64,000 nt of DNA from Stereum hirsutum FP-91666 SS1. Taxonomy: Eukaryota > Basidiomycota > Agaricomycetes > Russulales > Stereaceae. Below the pieces are notes generated by a model. That model searched no databases and was not told the origin of the DNA. It saw only the letters and a program-made list of their open reading frames with translations. Below are positions 32,029-44,337 of the stretch, piece by piece. The stretch's first letter is position 1. The number at the start of each line of letters is the position of its first letter. Made by a program: the position numbers and the translations under genes. The stretch lies in assembly GCF_000264905.1 (NCBI RefSeq), contig NW_006763141.1:146244-210243 (forward strand). The letters run 5' to 3'.

Positions 32029-34490
32029 ATGACTTCCCCTCACTTCGACTCTGGTCTGGAGAAGGGGTTCAAAGGGATGTTCAACTCCCAGAAACCCAAG
32101 AAAGTCGTCGCAACTAAAGAAAAGGCCCCGGAACAGTTCTCCAAGTCGGTCTCCGCCACACCTTCTCTACTAGATGCCGCAGGATCTGTATCTAAAAATT
32201 CTAGTCTGCCTCTTGATAACCAGCAGGATGCCAATCTAGACACGAATCAGAGCTCAGATTGCATCCCTAGCTCTTCCCCAAGTAACTCTGGAAATAAAGC
32301 TGTCGACGAGAATACCAAGACAACTTCCGAACCTCGAAAGACCCGCTTCGTATGTCGCTTTTGGCCTCGTCCGCCTAATGCACCACTTGGTCCCATCAAG
32401 AACGACCCTGCTATTGTAGGTAGAACAGCTGGACGAGGAGGTCTACCGCTTTGGGGCGACACGCTTGCGGATTTCTTCATGTATGATGTAATTGGCAACG
32501 TTCAGGATGTTTCGACGAGCAGTAGAATGTTGAACTGGATCGAGGGGCTGTATGACGGCAAAGGCGATCTGGAAAGTAGAGAAGAAAAGAAGGAAATGCA
32601 GAGGAAGGAGATGGAGAGCGCGGCCCCGGAGATTCATGATTCGAGGCAGGAGCCGAGGCCGATGTTTTTGAGGCCTGAAAATGTCTTGAAGCTCATCAAG
32701 GAGCAGGATGTGAAGATCAGGGAGGGACAGTATGAGAAAGGAGTCGAGCGTGTAGAAGACTCCGGAAGGTTGAAGGAAGAGGTGCGTTCTCTGCTGATTT
32801 GGCCCTGTATTGAACCATCTAGAACCCTTTCCATGAACAGAATCATCGTGACCCATTTCACCCGAGCAAATATCCCCCACCATGGCCCCTCCCTCCTTTC
32901 TCTCATCAGACTCCTCTTTTTCAACATCGCATACCGTACCACCTCCTCCCTCAAAAACTCGTTGTTCACGACCCAGACAATGTCCTCCAAGTACGCTCTG
33001 GCTCCCCAGCCACGGACTCTAGCCACTCCGAACTATGCTCCAACACTACGCACACCTACAACCTCTCACTTTCTCCAGAGATGCAAGCCTCGAATCTCGA
33101 AAAATGTCAATCCGCCCGTGACGATTGGGACATAAACCACCGTTATGACACCGAATTCGATGGATTTTATTTCACTTCGGACCTGAAGGATATGCTCGCA
33201 GACGATGATTCTGATGACGCCGACGGCAGCTGGAAAGTTGTCCCTGCGCCTATTTTCGTTCCTCTTCCTTCCTCCGTTCCCAAGGAAAAGCAACCCCCTT
33301 CTTTCGAGCTTCCTGTCGCTCATCTGTATCTTTCTGGAGCGAAGGAGCGACTGAAGGGCACGGGAAATCATTCGGTGGTTTATGAAGCGGAATGGGAGTT
33401 GCCTAGGGTTTTGCTTGAGTATATATCGAATCAGAGAAGGGATGATCTGTTCATTGACGAAGGAGGGTTCAGGAGGGAGGATATATGCTGGGCATGCGTT
33501 CGAGATGCTTTGAAGGTACGGTTAGAAGAGATGGAGAAAGGCCCGGGTGGACGCACAGAACCAAAGTCAACCTCTATGGGTCTCCGCACCGTAGAACTCC
33601 ACCAAAAACAATGGGACACCATCCTCTGTCCTCCCACTGCATGCACTCACACCCTCCTCCCTTCAACCGCCACAGTGCGCATCACCGCGAAGCTATCCGT
33701 TGAGAACGATAACCACCTAGTCCGAGAGGCCGCGAACTATCAGAAGTTCGATGAATCGCTTTTCCAGCATTGGAGCGGTCTTCATCTTGCGCCTCCGCTG
33801 AGGGATCCAACACCGGTCGGTGCGGTGGTCCCGCAGTTTTACGGGTTCTATCAACCGGCTGTGGGCGAGGACGAGACTGGAGACGGTGATGCTGAAAAGA
33901 GAGAGAAGAAGCGGTATCGGAGCAACATCCTGTTGTTGGAGGACTGTGGGCAGCCGATCAATGTCGACGAGCTGGATATAGATGACCGGTACGTTCGATT
34001 CGTGTCATCGGTCCGTGCTCCCATTTTTGAGTCTATTTCATTCATCAGTCAAGAATGTGCTGCACTCCTTTTCCGCTTGCACTTCAATCACTGGACGCAC
34101 AACTCCTTCTACCCTCGAAACATCCTCGTTCGACAGGGCGATATTTCAGAGACTGCCTCCTCTGGGCCTGCCATACGTCACCGTTACACATGCAAACGCC
34201 GTTTCAGGCTGATTGACTTTGGACGAGCCATTCAGTACGATAAAGAAGGAAATGCAGTATTTCAGGATGCGGATCAGGAGATCCGAGAAGTCCGGGGGAG
34301 GCTTAGACTCGAGAGGATTCCAAATGGGACGTGGGTCAATGTACCCCATACGAACACAGGAAACGAGATAGAGAAGCTCGCAACGGGTAGGCGTCGCGAG
34401 GAAAGGCAAGCTAGGCTAGGGCTGAAGATATGGGAGTTCATTCCGGGGCCGAGAGTTGTCAGTGAGGAGGAAGCCGATTTTTTTATTTGA
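32029..34490 (+). CDS. Protein kinase-like fold protein with degenerate catalytic loop
   Basis: Three-exon gene. The start (MTSPHFDSGLEKGFKGMFN) leads into a low-complexity Ser/Asn-rich head, then RFVCRFWPRPPNAPLGPIKN and a charged coiled region. Introns at about 32781-32840 and 33988-34048 restore one frame of roughly 780 codons. The C-terminal third is kinase-like. It has a hinge-like NILLLEDCGQPI, a helix ECAALLFRLHFNHW, a loop THNSFYPRNILV where kinases have HxDxxxxN, and RFRLIDFGRA matching DFG. The catalytic-loop aspartate is replaced (HNSFYPRN), while the metal-binding Asn and DFG Asp remain. This pattern occurs in a family of uncharacterised basidiomycete proteins. Whether it phosphorylates anything is unknown. 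Confidence 0.75.
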
Positions 34491-34969
34491 TTTCGTGAGA
34501 GTGAATCGATTTCAAGGATTATGCTAATAAGCTATGTCCAGCCAAATGAAATATGAATGTTCCTGCTTTCGAAGATGCCTAACACCGTTCAGTCCACGGG
34601 AGATGCAGCAAAACAGGGGCCGGAGTGTAAGTTGCTTTCCTCTACATCAAGCCAACCTAGTTCAGGCCCAGTCGACATTTTGGTTTTGACGCATCTTCGT
34701 ATCCGGGAAGACGAACCAGCGCTGTCGGACGTTCTACTGCTGACAGCTCCGAGTCCGCAGGATGGGACAAATCGTCGGGGTCTAGCTCGGTCTATCTGCA
34801 AGCCTTCGAAGTACAAGACAAGGTTTTAATCGGCATACTGGAGTACTTTAAGCGATCTTTCAGGGCCCCACGGTTTCGTGAAATGGAAGGAACCCCTGCC
34901 AGATGTATCGTCAGTCAGATACCGAGTAGCGAAAGAGGAGCACACACCGGAAATAAAAGTTTCGAGTCA
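34491..34969. other. Intergenic between convergent genes, 34.5-35.0 kb
   Basis: The stop codons of the kinase-like gene and the F-box gene face each other here. Short plus-strand frame only; no gene supported. Confidence 0.5.
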
Positions 34970-36796
34970 TTATTCATGAGAATCATCAAACTCTCCTTGT
35001 ACACCGTCCTCTACACCATCCCACTCCAAATTGGCCACCAAGTTATGTAGAAAATGAAACGAATCTCTCCTCAAAATGCATCTCAAGACGGACAACCTCG
35101 TGATAGGTTCTCCGATTGCTTTTCGCCTCATCAAGATATGTGGTAAGGCGATCAGAAGGGAAGTCCCTAAATCATCCATATCTTCGTTGAAGTCTACCTC
35201 GCGGATATCGATCGAGGTAAGGTTTGGGAGGAAGATGTTCTCTTCCGAGGTTGGAAGAGTGCCATTAGATGTCAAACTGTGCAAATCATTCGCCTCCCCT
35301 CCGTCGCTGCTTTCGATGACTGCACTCGTGGTTTCAGAGAGGGCATAGAAGAAGGAGATGGCTGTGTCCCCACGAACAGATATGTGCTGTAAGGTACGGA
35401 ACGGGCCTATGTTCTCCTTCCATAAGTTCTTGCTCATTGCTCCATATGGTCGTATGATGATCGTGAGGTTTCGTAGATCATCGAGATGGAGAAGGTCAAA
35501 AATGTATGTAAAAGAAGGCCTATGCGAGGAATACTGGACCGACAAAGAGACCGTGGTCGGAGAGAGGAGGTGGCGAGGCCATGGTCGTACAGTAGTATCG
35601 GTGAGCTCAAGGCCTGAGTCTTCCCAAGCGTCGACGCGCATGTATCTGCGCCCGTCGATGAACTGAGGGCGAATAAACAACGAACGAATGCGAAGAGCAG
35701 ACGGTGCTCGTGTCAGCTGCGTGACGCTAGAGAACAAGGGTTCGAGGTAGGTGTCACTGACGCCGATGGTCTGTGTCTGACTGGCGCTGATATGTATGTG
35801 CTTTGTGGACGGAAATAGGACGCGCTGTAGAACGTAAACACAATTTGAACCAAAACCAACGAGGTGGAAGTCCTCGAGATGAGACAGGACCACCGGGGCC
35901 ATCCTAACCTCCGAGGTAAGCCCGTGAGCAATATCCGGAATGTAGTGAACAAGCCTCAGGTGGCGCAAGGACGAGGCAGTTTGAAGCATAGTGAAGAAGT
36001 CAGCAGAGGAAGGGAGAAGATCACGCCATACGGTGGATCCGCTGCTGCTCAATAATGCTACGTGTGCGTCCGGAACCTCGAGAGAAAGATCGGTGACCGT
36101 ATGCAAAACCGAAAAGAGTCTCGACGGCAGTTCCATTCCGAAGAGGGACAGTCGACGTAGTTATGGAGTGTGATTGGCAAAGATGGTGGCAGGAAATGAT
36201 GGGGAATATTGGGCGGTCAAATCGAGGTTTTCTAATATAGGGGCTGGCGTACCGGCCAATGACATGATCAGGGTTTGCAGCTCGATTATAGGCTGCGGCG
36301 ATGAGTCGTCGATGAGAATGATCTCTCTGATTCGCGACGAGTGAATCTGTATCAAAGCAAGCAATAGAGCCTTTATTTCTTGGGTGATTCCGTGAGTCCT
36401 CAGGGGGAGTGAAGTGGCTTTTGCACGGGAGAGCATTTCCGTCGTCCAACGGGATCCAAGAGAACAATAGACGTTTGCCCACAGCGTGGGCATACCAATA
36501 GACACTCTTCGCCAACTAGCACAGACATGAGAGACATTGATCCAACCCAGCCTTGAGCTTGCAGTAGAACCTCGATACCAGTCGGGCTTGTCAACTGCGG
36601 TGAGAAACCAGAAACAGCGATCTAGGATCTCTGTTGGTAATCTCGAAGGGAGAGACAGCGCATTCCGCCGTTCTCGAGCGACGCGGATCGCTTTTGTCAT
36701 GGCAGAAAGCTCATTGTCCAGCTCTTGCATAGCATGACTAACTGCATATGCATCACTTCGAGCGGATAGTTGGAAGAACGATGCAGTTCGCGCCAT
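34970..36796 (-). pseudogene. F-box-like gene interrupted by one in-frame TAA
   Basis: It reads as one frame of about 609 codons with a single stop. The first part (MARTASFFQLSARSDAYAVS...) carries the helix AIRVARERRNALSLPSRLPT and the F-box core LPTEILDRCFWFLTAVDKP ... WINVSHVCASWRRVSI. TAA at 36161-36163 falls between ATIFANHTP and LRRLSLFGMELPSRLFSVL. The frame then continues without loss to the C-terminus (NLTSIDIREVDF ... WDGVEDGVQGEF). The paralogue at 52270-54309 has APRLRRLSLEGFKLPSAVF at the same place, so the stop replaces one residue and is not an intron. The base context is TAA CTA. It could be a young pseudogene, a readthrough gene or a sequence error. Most of the frame is undamaged, so inactivation, if real, is recent. 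Confidence 0.75.
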
Positions 36797-37578
36797 GATG
36801 GCGGAAGTCCAATATTCGACGGCCTGTTCGTCGGATGCCTGATGGTCATGGGGGCTGTCAGAGAGCTGAGGTGGTATGAAGTTTCAACAGCCCTGAAATC
36901 AAAAACAAGACGCACCATAGTAAGAAGATCAAAGAAAATGTGATTCAAAGATCAGGCCTCAGGGGAGTCGGTGACCGCCTCGTAGTCAACCTAGTAAATT
37001 GAGGTGCTTGGCGGCGTTCAGACGTCCGGGTGCTGTGTCACAGGATGGGCTAACACATTGGTCAGTTTTGAAAAGTCCCCCAAAGAATACGCGCGTACCG
37101 TTTGTATGATTAGTAGGGAGTAGAGAGACAGAGACGTCGTCGAGTCGTCGTCGACACTGGTCTACTTGGGTGCTGTGCGACGACTTACTTGGAAAGGTGC
37201 GGAGTTTGAAAGTCAGACGCCACACAATCGAGCTGCAAGCGCTCAATCGGCCCTCCGATTGCAACATCTCAACGCTCTCGAGGAGATATCTCATGCCCGT
37301 TGCCCATTCTTTGGACATTCTATACTCAACGCAAGCACCCTAATATTTCATCAGAAGTGTCAAGCAGTCGGGAAAAAAATCAGATCAAGACGCTACTGGC
37401 GCCACGAAGAATGATACCAAAAACAGGGGTAAATGAATATACGGATGGATGGACAGAACTACAGAGCTACCAAGACAGACAACAAGATGAGATCTACAAC
37501 ACGGACTTCTGTAATCATCAATACATCCCGGCGACTACGACAGTGGCTACAGCTTCATGACTTCTTCTCAATGGACGT
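36797..37578. other. Intergenic between F-box gene and EF1B-gamma
   Basis: No gene recognised. Minus-strand peptides at 37.0-37.3 kb (for example MLQSEGRLSACSSIVWRLT) might be exons of an unknown gene, but I cannot support a model. Confidence 0.4.
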
Positions 37579-39487
37579 TTACTTGAACTGCAATAGTGAA
37601 CAAACCAAGTCAGTATCACAGCCGCAACAACCAGAAGAAGAAAGGGTAGGTGAAGAGACTTACGTTCTTGCCATCGACCCACTTCTTTCCATCGATCTCC
37701 AAATCCCAAGCCAAAGCGCCCTCGAAGAACTTCTTCTGCTCCTCGTTCGACAAGTCGAGCTTCTCGTACGAGTAGCTCTCCCAATCGGGTGCGCAATCGA
37801 CGACGGGCTGGATCTCCTGGCCACGGACGATGAGAGCACCAGTGATGATGGAGTTGTTGGTCTCGCCAAGAACACCCACGGAACCGAACAAGTACTTGCG
37901 CGAAGCCTCGAGACGGTTGAAGAAGCCGCCGATCTGGTTGGAGGACATGAAGGTTTGTGTGAGTTCGTTGTTGTACTTGAAGTCCACGCGCCAGAGGGAG
38001 TAGCCCTCCTTGTCGAAGCTACAGCATCACATATCAGCACAACGATCTTTCGCCAGGGAAGGACAGAGGTTGAGAACTGAGGAATGGTACGCACTTCTCG
38101 TAGAGCCACTCAAGGGAGCCACCAGCACCACGGGTGTCCTTGTTGGAGTACGCCCTCTTCCAGTCCTCAAGGTTCAACGACGACTTGGGCAGATCATCCA
38201 AGGGGTTCTTCGCCTTGGGCTCGGCAGGGACCAAGGGCTCGTCGTCATCCTCCTCGGCCTCCTTCTTCTTCGGGGCTTTCTCAGCTTTAGGGGCCTTCTC
38301 GGCCTTAGGAGCCTCCTCCTTCTTCTCCTTCTTTGGTGGTGAGTAAGCGGCGGCCTTCTCCGCGAAAGTGGTCTCGCCGAAGACAGACTTCAGGCTGGGC
38401 TGGTTAACGATCGTGTTGAAGTGACGGAGGGTGTTGGGGAGTTTTGAACGGAGGGAGGCGTCGACAGTGAGTGAGAAGGCGCGCTGGAGCGCAGAAGCGA
38501 GGGCGATGTCGGCGAGGGTGATACGCTCGGTCGCGAGGAAGGTGCGGGTGACGAGGGCAGCCTCGATGGTGGTAAGGGCGGCGGTCAAGTGCTCAACGCC
38601 ATATTGTTGGATCTAGACAACTCAACGAAAGCTCAGACATCCTTCTCAGATCGATTGGGAAAGAGAAGAGCCTACGGGTTTCGAGTAAGGGACAATGGTG
38701 CCGGTGACGAGGCCGATCACAAACTCGCTGTGCTGAACAACTTGTGAGTCAACGAGAGCAACCCATTGGTCGACAACAGCGGCATCCTTGGCGTCTGAGC
38801 CAAGGAGAGTGGAGTTGGGAGCGAGGGAGGCGACTAATATCGAGAAAAAGGTCAGTAAAACAAGTAAGTGAAGGAAAAGGAAGCCATAGTGAAAGCGAGG
38901 TGGAGAATGGACGGTGCCACACAAACATGTGCGACGATAATCGATCGCGTTCAAGCTGAACCAAGTTGAACATTCGTATAAACAGCCCATAAGGAATCAA
39001 AGACATCGATTGTCGCTCAAAGGAATTTACAACTGCATACGCTTGCAGCCTTTCACCAAAGACCACTCATCTCATATGTGCATTACTTCGGGCTCAGGCG
39101 TGACGCCACCTCGTTGAACCGAGGTTCAAAGGAAAACATGCTCATCCGAGAAGATGATCGTCACAATCTCTAGTGTTTTTGTCCATCCCAATCGAGAAAA
39201 AGACACAGATTGAGAAGTCTACTCACTGTAACGGCCGACGGCACCAGCGCCGAAGACAACGAAGCCATCTTTGTCCTCAAAGGTGGGAGTAACGAGGGTA
39301 CCAGCCTTGGGCTCCTTCACGTCGACAGAGACACCAGCAAAGGCAGCGATGGCGTTGATCTACATCGTCAATGGGACCACGATCAGATTCGACGAGTAAA
39401 AATCAGATAAATCCGGTAATAATTGTGTGATGCAATACGCACGCGCTTGGCCTCCTCGGGAGTGGCGTAGACAGTTCCAAGAGACAT
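37579..39487 (-). CDS. EEF1G: Translation elongation factor 1B subunit gamma (eEF1Bgamma)
   Basis: Structural subunit of the eEF1B complex, which recharges eEF1A with GTP. The start MSLGTVYATPEEAKR has A at -3. A glutathione-transferase-like N-terminal half follows (INAIAAFAGVSVDV, VVFGAGAVGRY, DQWVALVDSQVV, ERITLADIALASAL). Next is a Lys/Glu/Ala-rich linker (KKEKKEEAPKAEKAPKAEKA), then the conserved EF1G domain. That domain reads PKSSLNLEDWKRAYSNKDT, DYKYN-like VDFKYNNELTQTFMSSNQIG, GFFNRLEASRKYLFGSVGVL, then WDLEIDGKKWVDGKN. The last exon is only FK-stop, reached through an intron ending attgcag. The length of about 415 residues is normal. The second intron (about 38837-39229) is near 390 nt, long for this window, while the others are short. 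Highly expressed housekeeping gene. Confidence 0.95.
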
Positions 39488-41445
39488 CTTTTTGAGAGCT
39501 TTTGAGCTTTTGGATCGTAAGTAAAGAGATAGAGGGAGATGAGAGCAGCGAAGAGGGGAGCGGTGGGGGAGTGGCTGAAATTTTTGGTTATTTGACTGAC
39601 TCGCGCGGGCTGGCACGCGTGTAGGGTTAGGGCGACGTGCTCCATCCATCGATTGTCAACGACTGCCCGGTCCGACCATCTTCCTCTATTTTTTGTCGGG
39701 CCTCAAGCTCTGGGGGATGAGAATGTTATTTAATATCATTGAGCGCTCTCTTACTCCCATAAGCTTGTACTTTCAGAGTGAGAGGAAGCTCAAAGCCGAT
39801 TTCTGGCGGGCCGAAGCTCGTCTGTAGTGTGGCACCACCATGTTGGTCTGTGGCAACATCTCAGATACGGATAACAATACTTTTTCCGCTAGCGAATGAC
39901 TGAGAACGTTGCAAGACTACGTATGTATAGTTGACTACTTACTCTTGTAGCACAGGCATACAGCGGAGAACCTGTCTGAGTTCCGCCAAATTCTTGCACG
40001 ACCGTTTCGTGTATTCTGTGCTGAAGTATACTTTTTAAGGTCCATGTTTGCCAAAAATGGATGATTTTTGAAGAAACGTAACCACCTGAAAGGATACTTT
40101 TACGCGTAACTTTCTCGGTCGCCCTTCAGTTTCAACTTTCATCCCGTCAACGGCCCTTTGTAGGTATCTTACTAGCCGTGAGCTATCTCTACTTCTCCGT
40201 GTTTTCTGTAAGTTTATAGACGATTTCATACCATCTGTACAGGTATGTTGGGTAGAAGACTGTGACCTCATCATCCCTACAAGTCAGTATTGGCTAGTAA
40301 GTCCTCGGTATGTCCTCCTGTTTTGGCTAGGTCCATAAGTGTAAGGATCTTGCGCGCTTCGTCACCGTCTACACATTTGGGTCTGCAAAAGCTTCCAGAA
40401 GGTCTCACGTATGACACCTCGATGGGCAGCTGGAAATATATCTCGTCGATTGGGATAGATTGCTCGTGTCTACTCTCAGCCCGGTCGCGCTTTCTTGATG
40501 TTCGTCACTAGGACATCAACTTCCTTAGATGACAAGCGAGGTACTCCTTGTGTGCCTCGTCGTGTCCAGCGAAGATCAACTGTGGTATCACGAAGCTATA
40601 CCTTCCGCAGTCTATTCATTCCCTGTTTCCTACGAAATCTAAGGACGGTGCGCCATGGAGATGAACACAGCCTTTGTATGTATCTTCAGCTTCAATGAGA
40701 GTGCGTATATATCCTCAGCATGGTGACGCACAATTCTGGGAGACTTCGATGCCAGTTATATGCCAAATTGTGGTTCTTTGAGCCAGTCAGAGGCAGTGGT
40801 TCGTTAGGGCCAACCGTTGTGTGGATCTGCACATCCACCATGCCGATGGGCCACGGTTCACGTCGAGGTTTGATCTGTGCACGGCCTCAAAATCATACTT
40901 TCGATCGACCACTGTACAGTGTATCCATCAGGCTAGTTATTGCACTTCGTCATTCGGCCCGCCGGGCGGCGAACCAGACGTGGATTTCTCCGAGCTCTTC
41001 GATGCGTTCGTCTCCAGTCGTCTCCTTCACACCAAGCTTTCTCACATTCGGACTGTCGTGCCAATCCTCACGACGCCCACTCAAGGCCGTCTTGACTCGT
41101 CGCCCAGTGCAGGGCCTGCTCAGTGTTCCGTCGGAACTGCCCCGGGAGATGGGCACGGATTGCATAGCGTTCTGAACAAAGTATGCGTCTGAACTGCAGG
41201 AATCCCATCGACGCTAATTGTGGATGGGATCAACAGCGTCTTGTACGTATCGACTGCGAGAAGCTGTGTCTCTCGAAGCTTGGATCTGCGGTCATTAGAA
41301 GCCATGACGAACGCGCGCGGGGTACTTATGCGTACTCGATCCCGTCGGAAATCCTTTCTCCTCTGCCTCAACGAGCTACTGATTATAAACCTTCTCTTTC
41401 TCCATATCCACATCTTCCTAGCTTGTCTCTCTCTAGTGCGTCTAT
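39488..41445. other. Intergenic, 39.5-41.4 kb
   Basis: It holds the divergent promoters of EF1B-gamma and the zinc-ribbon gene. A minus-strand frame from about 41305 (MASNDRRSKLRETQLLAVDT) and another at 40950-41165 could be exons of an unknown gene, but no family pattern emerges and I do not call it. The rest shows nothing. Confidence 0.4.
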
Positions 41446-44337
41446 ATGGACCAGTTCTATAATCCCCTTGGTCAATATCACCACTCGTATGCTTCCGGGT
41501 CTCAAGACCCGTCCGGCTCTAACCACAATGACTACGATATGCAACACACGACCGAACTTGCTTCAACGCCATCTATACAATTCTCACCAGACCACGATTT
41601 GCGTTCGTTTCTTTCTCAAACACACCAACAACATCCACAACAGCAGCAGCACCATCATCACAATCTCTCCCAGATCCCGAACTATGCCTCTACATCATCT
41701 CACTCACAGTCTTACTTCGACGCGTCTAATACACACACGACCTATGACCACTCCCCATCTCCCCAAGACCAATATCTCCGACCTTCATCCTCTCCCGGTT
41801 TACCCACCGCCGTCGATCCCGCCATCCAACTCGAACTTCTCCGTGAGACGAGACGTATACGAGAACTCGATCTCCAAATAGTAGAAGCGACTCTACGAGA
41901 TAGCGAAGAAAAGCGCCGGATACGAGAAGCAGAGCTTGCGATGGCTCAATTGGGAAATAGGCCTAACGCGCCTTCAACATCAGCATCCACCCCGAACGAT
42001 AACCAGTTTCACTCTCTTGGCCATAGTCCCAATTACAATCATGCACCAACCCCGAGTTCGAGTGCGAGTGGTACTGGGAGCGTGCATGATGGAGGTGGTG
42101 GTGGTGTTGGTGGTCTCAGCGGCGGCGATGGCGACAGCGGCGTTGGGACAAGTGGGAATGCAAGGCCACGGTCAGCGGGGGGCAGAGGCTTGATGGGCGA
42201 AGTGAGCATCGACGATGTCCTCGACGAGGCACACTGGGCCCAGTTCTCCTCGTCATGGATAGGCGCCGAGCAGTCTACTTTCCTCGGTGCCGGTGGCGGC
42301 GGGATGCAAAGTTTCGGTGGCTTCGCACCCGGTTTGGCGATGTTTGACCCGGTCATACCAGTCCTGCCAGAGCCTGGAAAACTAGCGAAGTCGATACTCG
42401 AGCAATCACTTTCCGCTCCCCCATTTCCCCAAGACTCGCCTATCGATGATGCTGAGGACCAGGACGACTCCCCCTCAGGCCAAGCCGCGTATACTCCCGA
42501 TGATCCCAGCTCGAGTAGTGCCACGAAGTCAAAGAAGACAGGCAAGATCATCGAGACGAAGAACGTCCATTGCACCAAATGCAACCAGCTTATTGCCAGA
42601 CTTGTCCTCCGAGGCACGCGCGAAGAATTGGACCTCCCTTGCGACCTTTTGTACCAATGTCTCAAGTGCGCGCCCCAGACCTCTGTCCCGCCTTCTGCAT
42701 CTGGGACGAGGTCGGGATCGAGGAAGAGGGCAAACGAATTGGACGATACAGAGAAGTTTGTGACTTGCGATGTGTGTACGCATGTGAGGGGGCACGGAGG
42801 CTTGAGGGCAAAATCGAGAGAGCATATCGAGTTCACGGCTGAGGTGAGCCTTGAGCTTCGCGTTTGGTCTTATGTGACGTGTGCATTTTTGGCTCAATCC
42901 TGTGGACTGACCTCCCCCCCGATTGATAGTTCATCTGTCTGTCGTGCTCGGAGAAGTATCGTCGGTGAGTTAAGTTTGCTAGCGTTTAGCTTGGTTTGGC
43001 GGACGCTGACCACGAAACCAGGTGTACGAACTGCGGTGGAACATCTGCTCGAGGTATTGTCGGCAAATGGAGGTGCAAGGAATTATTTGCTGGGGGAAGG
43101 AAGACTTGCAGCCTCTCGCATGCGAGGTACTTTGCCTTACCTGTCTTTGTCTTCACTCACCAACGCTTACTGATTGGCCATTTTACGGTGTGTAGGTTGG
43201 GAGCGTTGGATATGGAGCTGGCGGTCTGGGTGATTCCCCAAGAACTGCAAGGCGCCCCTGAACTTCCTGCGCTCCTCGAATGCTGCGAAGAGACATGGAG
43301 AGAGCATATACTGGGCAAACTTGCAGTGCCAGAGGTAAAATTCAGCCCACAATCTATCTGCGTAGTTGTTATGCTCACGCACACTCCGACCCTCCAGGTC
43401 CTCGAACATCAATCCGAAATGCGTAGTTACTCAGATATCGAGAAATTTCTCCTGGTCTATGAATTTCCCGGGAAAACGCTTTTCACTACCCCCACAAAAT
43501 CACCAAATCACCGCCGCTATGTCTCCCTCCACTGGGCCAAAACTCGAACACGAAGAAACAAAAACAAACCTGAGTGGGCTTTGGTCAGTCACGAGGAAAA
43601 GATGGCAACGCAATCCAGCAGCGATGGGTGGTTGACATATAACACGAAGAGGTCGAACGTTATCCGACCTGCGGGTGCGATACTGTGTGGGATGTGGATG
43701 GTAGAGTGGATCGTTCCTGGTTCGTCCTCTCTTTCTTAATTTCTTCCCTTATCATCGTAGTGGAGAGTTTGAGCTTACAGGTGCTCGCTGTAGACAAGAC
43801 TGCGGTCGTTTCGACAATCTCTCCTTTTGACGCAGTAACCACGGACGAACGTGCTCCTGTCCACTTGTCTGAGATTTTCCGCCGAGCATTGCAGGAATTA
43901 GTGAAACATAACGCCGAGCATCCGAACGACTTATGGGCGCCACCTGAACATATCTGGATGCTCCTCAGCAAAACGGGCGTTAGTACGTATTGGACCCCCC
44001 ATTCCTCGTACTTAAAACTGTACATCATTAAACCTCTGCTCACCTGACTCTTATTCTACTCTCTCTCCATTTTTCGACAGCCAACCGTCTACGTGTAACA
44101 GATGGTCTCGAACGACGCTCTATCCTTCCTCTCGATGAGTACCTCACCCGCCATATCGAAGCTCGCCCCGAGCAGTTCGACCCACATATATGTGGACTAT
44201 CAGAGCATTTGATCCAGCGACGGCCACATATGAAGTTCGAGGTTCAAGTCAGGCATATTGGACTAGGAACGACGCCAGAGATGGTTGAGAAGAGGGCAGC
44301 TGGAAGACTGAGGAGGTCAGTCAAGAAGGGGCGGTAG
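41446..44337 (+). CDS. Zinc-ribbon-like protein of unknown function with His/Gln-rich N-terminus
   Basis: Conserved in mushrooms as far as I recall, with no assigned role. The first exon (to about 42843) encodes a low-complexity head rich in Gln, His, Ser and Gly, a charged helix (RIRELDLQIVEATLRDSEEK), then paired cysteines: HCTKCNQ, YQCLKCAP and VTCDVCTHVRGHGG. Spliced small exons add FICLSCSEKYRRCTNCGGTS, KWRCKEL and RKTCSLSHAR, giving at least four CxxC knuckles, so zinc binding is likely. The C-terminal half continues LGALDMELAVWVIPQELQ, CEETWREHILGKLAVPEVLE, FLLVYEFPGKTLFTTPTKS and YVSLHWAKTRTRRNKNKPEW. The last exons are LSEIFRRALQELVKHNAEHP and LERRSILPLDEYLTRHIEAR. About six introns. 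A nuclear or regulatory role is a guess. Confidence 0.7.
41629..41664 (+). repeat. CAA/CAG/CAC tract coding Gln-His run
   Basis: Low-complexity triplet tract inside the zinc-ribbon gene, coding HPQQQQHHHHN. It is likely variable in length between strains. Confidence 0.8.

Noticed and set aside
37585..37652. Reading the EF1B-gamma last intron as coding (frame running on after KN)
   Set aside because: A standard donor gtaagt and acceptor attgcag give FK-stop, matching the family's C-terminus.
40720..41175. 151-codon plus frame at 40.7-41.2 kb
   Set aside because: It is overlapped by two other open frames, no motif is recognisable, and no splice-consistent model could be made.
41183..41881. 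232-codon plus frame overlapping the start of the zinc-ribbon gene
   Set aside because: Thr/Ser/His-rich translation of the same low-complexity DNA in another frame; no family features.
42039..42836. 265-codon minus-strand frame opposite the zinc-ribbon gene
   Set aside because: Antisense shadow of a Gly/Ser/Pro-rich coding exon; the plus strand has the conserved CxxC knuckles.
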